In this document: piece by piece, positions 18,151-26,900 of the stretch
Layout of the letters: the number at the start of each line of letters is the position of its first letter
Position numbering within the stretch: the first letter of the stretch is position 1
Source: Coemansia sp. RSA 1804
Lineage: Eukaryota > Kickxellomycota > Kickxellomycetes > Kickxellales > Kickxellaceae
Assembly: GCA_027578815.1 (NCBI GenBank)
Contig: JANBTH010000111.1
Location: forward strand, 1-34,044
DNA: 34,044 nucleotides
Reading direction: 5' to 3'
Notes under the pieces: model-generated
What the model was told of the DNA's origin: nothing
Databases searched by the model: none
Seen by the model: the letters and a program-made list of their open reading frames with translations, nothing else
Program-made: the position numbers and the translations under genes

Positions 18151-21100
18151 TTAGTTGTATTGCTGTTGTTCGGGCTGCAACGACATGTCGTTGTCATTGT
18201 CGTTCTGTTGCTGTTCTTCGCTCATCCCGTCAGTTGTGTGCTCTACCGGATCTGGCGGCTTGTCATTGCTCTCCGACTTTTGTTCATGCTGTGGTGAAAG
18301 CGTACCGTGTTCCTTCTCCTCCTCAGTTGGCTGATCGTCGAGCTCAACGGCATCGCCGCCAACATCGGTGGTAGCACTGCAAGCCTTCTCCGGTGAAAAG
18401 GTAGTAAGAGAGGGTGTAGGCGAGGACTTGCTCTCTGACTGCTGTTCCTGAAGCGTCAGGTGCGCAGGAGAATCGGAGCCGCCAGTCGGTTCGTTTTCCA
18501 TGCCATCAACTGTATTGCTATTGTCGCCAATGTCAACGTAAGAACTGTAATCATGTTCGACGTCAGGAATCGCGTCAACAGCAATAACATCTGCATCGAC
18601 AGCATCAAAATCTGTTGCTGCTGCTGCTACGGGTGCTGACGTTACGACAAGATCTTCAGCAGCAGCAATAACAACATCATCTGGTGTACTGTCACCTTTA
18701 ACAGCATCAACCTCGTCCTCTACGGCAGCATCCGAAGCACCGTCCACAGCCGGGGTGGAAAACTCAGTTGATCCAGTGGCAGGCTCGGCAGATGCGCTGG
18801 CAGATGGTAGCGAAAGTAAAGGCTTGGTCTGAGCTGGCTGAGGCTCTCTATCAGCAATATCTGACTCTAGTATATGTATATCCAGTCTGTTCTGTGCCCA
18901 AGGGATTCGCTTGTCCGCACCCGAAAGAAGCTGCTCCATAAGATCAATCTGGCCTGGCCGAACATTCCTATCTGCCCACGCATACTCGTCCTTGTCCTTT
19001 GTCGTTCTGAACGATCCACTGACAACCATCTCAGCCTCCTCCTCAGCCGAAGCCTTGATGAGCGAACACATGCGATCGACATATTGAGTAACACCATCAC
19101 CCGAAACACCGCCTGCAAGGGACGACCTGCCCGTATACAGACTATCAACTGTGCTTGTGCCTTTTGTCTGCATAATATGATGCAGTGTCCACTTCAGTGC
19201 TGAACCAGTGCTGTGAGGGACCTTGTAGGTGTTCGCTGGAGGACCAAAGCCTTCAAGAGGTGTCGTCTCATGCAAATGTCCACCACCTTCGCTATCCACA
19301 AATGCCCGCGCTACTTCGTCAACAACCCCACGATGGCTAGCCCAAGGGTTGGACAGAAACAAAGAGTCGCATGGAACAATATCCTGGGCCGTTATTCTGC
19401 TTAAACGTCTGCGCATATTTTCCGTAAACCATTCGTTCGACCAGTTTGGTTTTCCCGAGCCACGAAGACCGCTGGAAATAGGAACTGGGATGATCTCAGG
19501 CTCTCCCTCTTCTTGCTCAGAACCATCTACACCCGGCTCTGAATCCTCAGATACATGGGCTGAGACGGTTTCGGGAGCTAATGCAGCCTCTTTCGCCATC
19601 TGACTGTTGTTGTTGTCAAGGTTGTCCGCAATGATGGAGTTGCCTGCAATATTAACTGTAGATGGTAGTTGAAAACTCTTTTCCTCTGGTAAATTGCCGT
19701 CAATATCCAGGTCCATATCCATGTCCATATCCATGTCCACATCCATTCCCATATCTATATCAACGAAATCGTCGTCAATGCTGACATCGGATCCAGGCAC
19801 ATCGTTGTTGTGATTTGTAGCAAAATCAATTTCGTTGTGCTCCTCTTGCGCACGCTCCTTCTTCGCCTTCTCCTCTTCCTCTTTTATTTCTTTCTCGTCA
19901 TCCACAGCTCGCCGACGCAGTATCTCTGGTGCATTATTCATCTCCTCAAGTGCCTTATACGCAGCATCGTCGTAGATATCCTGGTACAAACCATACCTAG
20001 CTTGCCGCCACATCTCCTCCGCGTCCCCAATAACATCGTGCTGTGCACCATCGCCAACCAAAAACATTGGCTTTCCAGGCTGAATACTGTCGGTTTGTGA
20101 GAGCTCGCTCTTAATGCGCTCAGAAGAAGGCATCAGTGCGGTATCGGGAATCTCAAAATCAGGCATAATCTCTTCAGGAGCGCAAGAGGGATCGAATTTA
20201 CTCGCAGGTCTAAAGAAACCATAGAGAGCCTTGTCTGCTTTTACCGATGGCGGGAGCGCTGACAATGATGACGTCGTTAGGTGTATAATCTGTGCAATTA
20301 CGCTTTCAGGCGTTTCCTCGGCATCGTCCTCGACATCCTCATCAGGGCCAGGTATAGGATCGTCATGTGTTGATACGGAGGAATGTGTGTCTTCGGCCTC
20401 GGACGTTAGCTTGACTTCAGTATCATCTAAACCGTTCTTTCTTTCTGGCTTGTCATCGGTTTCTCCATGGCTTCCTATCTGCACCAGTGTCTCGTTAACA
20501 ACAGATAATCCGGCTTTATCTTCAGAGATTTCAACAGGAACCAACGGCGGAAGATGCGATGGTATTGCGCCTTCGATGTCGTCGGATATACCCATGTCAC
20601 CATGAAGAAAGCAATTGAGATCCAAGCTGTCAATCATTGCCTCAATATCGTCGCTACACCCGTCAGTTGTATATACTGTACTTGCACCTTCGGGATCGCT
20701 GTGGGCGCCAGGATGTTGTCCCTGATGCCGAGCATCTATATCCATCGACAATAACCTTTGTGAAAGCATGGAATCTGTGGGCTGCGTCTCGATCCATGTC
20801 TCGCCAGTCAAGGCAGAGTCATCGTCTATACGGTCATGCTGTGTAGGGTTGCCACTGGGAGGCAAAGAATTACCATTTACTTTATTGCGAGTAGCGCTGG
20901 TGGGCTTTCCGAGCTCGCCCTTCCATTCCGATACCCACGCCATAGTCGATGTCCAGTCAATTCCTAGCTCATGCGATGTACAGTCCATAACATCAAAAAG
21001 ATTGGGCTCTATCCGATTTGCAAAGTCAGTGTGCGCCCTACATGCCTCTCCAATGCGCATCAAATAGAGCCCTGCAATATCTGCAAGCATTGACAGCGAT

Positions 21101-21795
21101 TTCGATGTAACCCGGTCGTAGCGTGTTGTCGCCGAAACAAGGCTATGCATGGACCGCCGCATAAGTTCTTCATGATGTGACCGCCGGGAAGATGGCGTCT
21201 GTGTGTTGGAATACATGCGTGGATCAACAAGCGGATTCAGCTTTGTGGCTAGCTGCCGCTTGGTACGGGAGCGGTACGAGTGCAGAAGCCTTTCTGACAG
21301 GCGTGGCAAACCAGCGGTAGGTCCCCGTCTATATCCAGTCGTGGTTGTGCCATTCCCGTTTGTTTTGTTCTTATCTTCTGCAGCCGGCTGTGTGCGCGAA
21401 ATCAACGTATCGGCGTCGCCAGAGGCAGGTGGTTCGCTTCTGGCATTCTGCTGTTTTGCTCGCCCTTCGAAATCGCTGCTGGCATCTGGTGTATGCACGC
21501 CCATTTCCATTCCGTCGCGTAGGGGCTGTTTTTTCTCTGGCTTCAGACCTGCGGGCGGTTTATAAGCCCCATAGTGGTACGGAGACATGGAAACTTGCGA
21601 CGGTAGTCCTCCAATGCCCTTGTCTGACTGCTGTCCATTCATAACGATGCCTGCCATTGTAGCCGCTTTCGACTCGGCGCCCTGTGCGCGTTTGGACGTA
21701 AAGTTCGCTCCTTCGTTAGTGCTGGCGTTTGTGTTGCTGTAGCTGTAGCTGTTTTTGTTTCCTGGCGTGCCGTAAACAGAAGATGGGTCGCCCAT
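18151..21795 (-). CDS. Large acidic histone-fold (bromodomain-associated) protein, SPT7/TAF-like
   Basis: 1214 residues from the ATG at 21795; the open frame extends a few codons upstream only from a TTG. Around residues 205-295 is a bromodomain-associated (BTP) histone fold: HEELMRRSMHSLVSATTRYD, then SMLADIAGLYLMRIGEACRA, and NRIEPNLFDVMDCTSHELGI. Such folds are found in TAF3, TAF8 and SPT7 of TFIID and SAGA, where they pair with a partner histone fold. The remainder is long, very acidic and low-complexity. It has a (Met-Asp) repeat at 19711-19758 and a more conserved-looking block (KPNWSNEWFTENMRRRLSRI). No bromodomain is visible, which argues against canonical SPT7. It is probably a nuclear transcription cofactor; the exact family member is unresolved. 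It is convergent with MRT4. Confidence 0.7.
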   Translation of the reverse strand: MGDPSSVYGTPGNKNSYSYSNTNASTNEGANFTSKRAQGAESKAATMAGIVMNGQQSDKGIGGLPSQVSMSPYHYGAYKPPAGLKPEKKQPLRDGMEMGVHTPDASSDFEGRAKQQNARSEPPASGDADTLISRTQPAAEDKNKTNGNGTTTTGYRRGPTAGLPRLSERLLHSYRSRTKRQLATKLNPLVDPRMYSNTQTPSSRRSHHEELMRRSMHSLVSATTRYDRVTSKSLSMLADIAGLYLMRIGEACRAHTDFANRIEPNLFDVMDCTSHELGIDWTSTMAWVSEWKGELGKPTSATRNKVNGNSLPPSGNPTQHDRIDDDSALTGETWIETQPTDSMLSQRLLSMDIDARHQGQHPGAHSDPEGASTVYTTDGCSDDIEAMIDSLDLNCFLHGDMGISDDIEGAIPSHLPPLVPVEISEDKAGLSVVNETLVQIGSHGETDDKPERKNGLDDTEVKLTSEAEDTHSSVSTHDDPIPGPDEDVEDDAEETPESVIAQIIHLTTSSLSALPPSVKADKALYGFFRPASKFDPSCAPEEIMPDFEIPDTALMPSSERIKSELSQTDSIQPGKPMFLVGDGAQHDVIGDAEEMWRQARYGLYQDIYDDAAYKALEEMNNAPEILRRRAVDDEKEIKEEEEKAKKERAQEEHNEIDFATNHNNDVPGSDVSIDDDFVDIDMGMDVDMDMDMDMDLDIDGNLPEEKSFQLPSTVNIAGNSIIADNLDNNNSQMAKEAALAPETVSAHVSEDSEPGVDGSEQEEGEPEIIPVPISSGLRGSGKPNWSNEWFTENMRRRLSRITAQDIVPCDSLFLSNPWASHRGVVDEVARAFVDSEGGGHLHETTPLEGFGPPANTYKVPHSTGSALKWTLHHIMQTKGTSTVDSLYTGRSSLAGGVSGDGVTQYVDRMCSLIKASAEEEAEMVVSGSFRTTKDKDEYAWADRNVRPGQIDLMEQLLSGADKRIPWAQNRLDIHILESDIADREPQPAQTKPLLSLPSASASAEPATGSTEFSTPAVDGASDAAVEDEVDAVKGDSTPDDVVIAAAEDLVVTSAPVAAAATDFDAVDADVIAVDAIPDVEHDYSSYVDIGDNSNTVDGMENEPTGGSDSPAHLTLQEQQSESKSSPTPSLTTFSPEKACSATTDVGGDAVELDDQPTEEEKEHGTLSPQHEQKSESNDKPPDPVEHTTDGMSEEQQQNDNDNDMSLQPEQQQYN
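19711..19758 (-). repeat. CATATC/CATGTC hexamer repeat encoding Asp-Met run
   Basis: Tandem six-base units within the acidic histone-fold gene encode alternating Asp and Met. The repeat keeps the frame and could vary in copy number. Confidence 0.8.
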
Positions 21796-22874
21796 ACCAA
21801 CGCGACAGAACAATATGTATTGATAGGCCCCCGAGCGGGCAATACGCAGATACCGCGAGAAAGTACGCTTTTTCTATCGAAATACTTTGCCGTGCTCAAT
21901 GCTAAATATATACAATGCACTTTGAATGGAAAGAAAGCCTTTGCAAAAAAAAAGCCCGCCTCTGGGAATTGCCAGAGCAAAATAAACAGACAATTAAAAG
22001 CGAGAGTATCCGTGCTCTCGTCAAACTCTATCCAAAAAACGCGTCGACCATGAACGCAAGCGAAGAAACCAAGCTTCAACACCAACGAATCAAAGATTGA
22101 AAAAAGTAGAAGAAAAAAAGACAGATTACAGAAAGCAGACAAAAGAGCAAGACAAATAATATTAATAATAGAAGAGGAAAACAAACTCTAGAGCGGATAG
22201 AGCAAGGTTGTGCAAGAATAAAGGTGCGACAGACCAAGCGGTCAATTGGCGTCAAAAGAGCAATTACAGAAGAAGAAAAAAAACCCGAATAATGTCACTT
22301 TTGCTCACTTTTTTTGACCGCACAAAAGCGCGAGTACAAATAAGAGTAGAATCTTTGCTGGACTGGGAGATGTAAAGCAGTTGGATAGTATGGGAGAAAG
22401 CACCATGCTCTTATTTTTATAAGTACAGAGAATAGTGTTTGTGTCTGGAACATCCATGTTTCTTTTTGTGGTAAATTCTAGTGCAAAGAATATCAAGTAG
22501 CGGAGAGCTGGGGAATGCCAGTATGTCAGGTAAGCGTGCTCTGTAGCAGCAGACCGTTTAGCTGGGAGCCAGCTCCTGTAGCTCATGTTTGAACAACCAC
22601 ACCTGCTCTGTACAGCAAAGAAGAAACTGAAAAAATGACCATTTTTTTACTTGTGCCTTGGCAAAAGCTAGCACAAAAAGCGTTGTCTTGTGACAGATTC
22701 TCATGTTGTATCACAGCAACGCAACGCCAATACAATAAACCCTTCCGCCACAAAAACTGAAACGCCCTTCTTTCTTTCCTTTCGCTTTCCTTTTCCACAA
22801 CGCTGTATTTTATTTACTTTCTAAAGTGGCGCTTAGATTCTTGTACATTTCCAGCCTGTTCCACTTCTTTGACA
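21796..22874. other. Divergent intergenic region, 1.1 kb
   Basis: This separates the start codons of the histone-fold gene (minus) and the fasciclin gene (plus), so it should hold both promoters. A-rich and purine-rich tracts lie at about 22080-22170. Short frames are present, but none has family motifs or a convincing start. I see no RNA gene. Confidence 0.5.
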
Positions 22875-23507
22875 ATGAGAATTAGATCGGCCATAACAAC
22901 ACTAGCAGCGGTCACTACTACATTTTTAGCAGCAGCAGCCACGTACGGACATAGTTCTGCACAAGCACATCCTCTCCCCGACCAACAGCGACAGGCGCTT
23001 TTTGGGATACAGCAGTCACCCGCAACAGACGGAAGTGGAAAGCTGCCGCCAGCAGAGATGAATGAGCCCTATATTTATGACGCAAACGCAACTGGCCCGC
23101 CACAGCTAAGCGACGTGATAGCGAAGGAGAAGAGCGCAAGCATTGCTATCGATGCTATTCTGCGCAGCGAGTCACTTGTACGTGCAATCAGCGGAGACTC
23201 TGATGACTTTTCAAAGGGCCTGACGCTTCTTTTGCCAACAAACAAGGCCTTCCAGGCACTTGACGACATCCCCGACGACATTGAGCTTGTAATGAAAAGA
23301 CACTTTATTCCACAGGTTGTCACGCCCCAGATGATGGAGCACGGCACGACTGTCTTCTCATACGAGCGAACGGCTAGTTTGCGCTTCACTTCATCCCAGG
23401 ACAAGGTGTATGTGCAGGCAGACAGGAGGGCGCCCACTGCTGTGTACGGCGCCGGTGTACAGGCAGGCAGCGGCACATACTTCCTTGTCGACGAGCTCTT
23501 TGTTTAG
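22875..23507 (+). CDS. Secreted fasciclin (FAS1)-domain protein
   Basis: 210 residues from the ATG at 22875; the frame also opens two codons earlier at a TTG. The N-terminus MRIRSAITTL followed by an Ala/Thr-rich hydrophobic stretch (AAVTTTFLAAAATYG) looks like a signal peptide. After a variable linker, residues about 75-210 form one FAS1 domain: DVIAKEKSASIAIDAILRSE, then GLTLLLPTNKAFQALDDIP (the conserved FAPTN-like H1 box), KRHFIPQ, and a C-terminal TYFLVDELFV strand. FAS1 domains mediate adhesion or cell-surface interactions. In fungi some single-domain members are vacuolar or cell-wall proteins. No GPI signal is visible. The partner is unknown. Confidence 0.83.
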   Translation: MRIRSAITTLAAVTTTFLAAAATYGHSSAQAHPLPDQQRQALFGIQQSPATDGSGKLPPAEMNEPYIYDANATGPPQLSDVIAKEKSASIAIDAILRSESLVRAISGDSDDFSKGLTLLLPTNKAFQALDDIPDDIELVMKRHFIPQVVTPQMMEHGTTVFSYERTASLRFTSSQDKVYVQADRRAPTAVYGAGVQAGSGTYFLVDELFV

Positions 23508-23929
23508 GAGGTAGCAAGCATGTTTCTTTTTCTTTCTTTGTTGGGATCAATGCCAGTGTTGCGCTAACAATTCATTTCGTTTAAAAATGAACGCTATCAG
23601 AAACATGAGGAGTGAGATAATTATTTTGCTAATAAAAAATAACAGATCTCGAACAGGGTGATATGGAAATTTTCAAAATGCATTACGAAAGCCAAATATT
23701 CTTTGATAAACAATGATTTTTCGGTTTCAAGAAAAAAACGGGGGGTTTCTCTTTATAAATTTCGTTCTCATTTACCTCTTCTCTCACTTTTTTAGATACA
23801 CCACGCCAGGAACCTAATTTGCTCGTTTCCCAGAATCTTTTGAGTAAAGCTTTACTCTATCATTTGCCCAGAGTTCATCGATAAAGCAGCGACCTGCTTT
23901 CTTTAGCTTCTATCAGTTGGCAACATCAA
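23508..23929. other. Intergenic: promoter of the i-AAA protease gene
   Basis: AT-rich sequence with no supportable gene. A TTTATAAATTT element near 23752 is TATA-like and lies about 175 bases before the start codon. Confidence 0.45.
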
Positions 23930-26900
23930 ATGCAGGCTTATTCGTCGGGAATCACAGGTTCTTCGTCTGCTCATGGATTCAAAGGAGTCGTGGGCTCATT
24001 GAGGCGGACAGGCGTGGCTGTTCTTGCTGGCAAAAACGCGTGGACGCTTGGCAGCTTGTTGGACAAAAACGCACCTAGCGCATTTTCATCCGTTGCTTCC
24101 GTTCGGGACACAAAGCACTCTGTTGTTCGGACACCGATCGTCGCCGATCAGATTGCCATAGGATCATCGCCTTGCACGCCTGTGGAGACAGCAGTCCAGA
24201 AAGCACAAACGTCGGCTCTAAAATCGCAGTCCGTGCTGCTTGCGAGGAACAACGTCGGTCCTATGGGACTAGGGATACGTGGAAATAGAAAGCTATCGAC
24301 TGGAGGCAAATACAACCTGGTTTCTCCAAAGATAAGGCCGTTTTCGACCCAAAGTCAGGTTTTGGGCTGGGGCGCACACACCGGCGCGGTTGGTGGATAC
24401 GGCGACAAGAAGGGATCAAGTCCCTTCAGCGGCACAAGTGACTTTGCTGCCCAACGCAGACTCGCTTCGTTGAAGAACGATGCCGAGTCCCAGTCATACA
24501 ATGCGAGTATGCAAAACGAATACTATCGCGAGCTTCTGAGGACGGGAATAAATGGGTCCAAGGCGCCATTGGTCATCACAAGGATTGAACAAGGCGAGTA
24601 TGCCACTGACATTACCACACTTCAGCTGTACCTGTCGGCACTTATGCAGATAAAAACAACCCCTGAAAGAGCTGCTTTGCGTTTAGTCGATATGCTTAAG
24701 AATCAGCCTCGGCTTGTTGCACAGCTTACTGGTTCTAGCGGAACTCATGGCATTGAAAAGCTTGTCCAAGCACTGTCAACCTCAAGAGCTGTTGATAGCG
24801 TTGTGAAGGAAGGAGGGTCTCACGCCGATGCTTCAAATGACGGTAACAAGCAGACTTTGGAGGATGGCATAATCAACCAGCTATCCGGCGAGAGTAATCC
24901 TTTTGAAAGAAAAGACAAGAAGGGCGCTGGTACCTCCAACTCACCTGTTCATGTCGTACTACAGCAGTCGCAGCAGTCTGTCGTTTGGAATGCGGTCAGA
25001 TGGGTCCTCAGCACCGTCATATATGCATTCTGCATCCTCACCGTTACGAATATAATGTTTGAGTCAAGTCTTGCGAAGGCGGTGACAAAGACAGGGGACG
25101 TTGTCCCAAAGGCGGCAACTACCGATGTTCGCTTTGCTGACGTTCAAGGGTGCGAAGAGGCGAAGGAGGAGCTGCAGGATTTGGTTGACTTTCTCAAGAA
25201 CCCAAAGGACTTTTTGGAGATCGGAGGCAGACTTCCAAAGGGCGTGCTGTTAACGGGTCCTCCTGGTACGGGAAAGACGCTCTTGGCTCGGGCGGTTGCT
25301 GGAGAGGCCGGTGTTCCTTTCTTTTTCATGAGCGGCAGCGAGTTTGACGAAATGTACGTTGGTGTCGGTGCCTCTGTCACTGGGGACACGATGGTCCTTG
25401 TGAAAGACGATGATGGAACCAGGCTGGTGCCTATTGGCGACTACATTGACAGCTACTACCCAGATTCCCATGAGGGATATGTTGTTCCAGCGGATGGCAT
25501 CCAGACACTCGGGTACAATGGCGATGGCAAGCTGGATGGCTGCGCATGGAAGACCGTCCGTCAGGTCTACCGTCACAAGGTCAACGAAATATACGAGATA
25601 AAGTTTATGGGCGATACTGTTCGCACGACTGGCGACCACAGCGTCTTCATCCGCACTCCAGATGGTGTCAAGGCCGTGGAAGCACGGGATCTTTGTGTGG
25701 GCGACAGTCTGGTTGATCTGCCTTATTCTAGATCCCCTGGGACATCAGCCAAGGCGTTCTTGGGAGCTACGAATAACCACAAGGGCAGCAACAACAGCAC
25801 ACATGTACCAGCCCCTATATCTCTTTTGGATCACAGCATGGACAGCAACATGCGCGCACATATGCGCAACATCTGCCTCGAGCAGGGCATCCCTGAAGAG
25901 GTATTTGTTGCGCCTCGGCTTTCCAAGCTGTTTGGAATCTACGCGGCACGGGGCCAGATCTCAGGCCAGTCGATGCGTGTGGACTTTGACAGTTCTGAGC
26001 ATGAGCTGATGAACGAGTTCTCTACGGATATGCAGGAGACATTCGGTGTGCCTCCTGCAATCGCAACTGACGACAATGGCTTGAAGTCGCTCTCATATCC
26101 ACTGCCAATTGGAATGCTCTTCGAGCGCCAGTGCGGCGGTCCTTCGTCTACTAAGCACATTCCTGAGCTTCTTTGGGACGCTAAGCCAGAGTTGTTCCGA
26201 TCATTCTTGGGTGGGTTTTTTGCAGGAAGCGGTGCAAAGCCTTTCAGCAGCGGCACAGGCTCTGTTGTACGTTCAACAGAAAGCGCTCTTCTGCGGGAGA
26301 TTGCCTGGCTGGCGTCAATCCACAAGATCGAAGCAGTGCTCACCAGCGAATCGGACAGCACCAAAGGCGATAGCAGCAATGTGGGGATGTGGAGACTGGA
26401 AATTGGATCCTCAACACGCAATGTGCCGGTCGGAGATGTGACCAGCGAGTCGCTACAGCACAAGAAGGCAGTGATTGAGAGCATTTCACGCGTGCCATTC
26501 AACGGCTACGTGTACGATTTCTGTGGCTGCGACAACGAAGCCTTCTTTGGTGGCAACAACCCAGTGCTCCTACACAACAGCAGGATCCGCGCTCTTTTCT
26601 CTGAAGCGCGGAAGCATTCTCCCAGCATTGTGTTTATTGACGAGATTGACTCGATCGGATCGAGACGGAGCACACGCGACCAGTCAAGCATAAAACAGAC
26701 ACTCAACCAACTGCTGGTCGATTTGGACGGCTTTGCGCAGAACGAGGGGGTGATATTTATAGCGGCAACCAACTTCCCCGAGGTGCTTGATCCGGCTCTT
26801 ACACGCCCAGGACGCTTCGATCGCGTTGTGCAGGTTCCGCTTCCAGACGTGCGTGGACGTGTGGCGATCCTCAAGACCCATGCCAAGAGTATCCAGCTTG

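Noticed and set aside
25373..26580. The i-AAA insertion as a spliceosomal intron (GT at 25376, AG at 26580)
   Set aside because: GTCACT is a poor donor, removal would be 1205 bases and break the frame, the insert is open throughout, and it carries all intein blocks.
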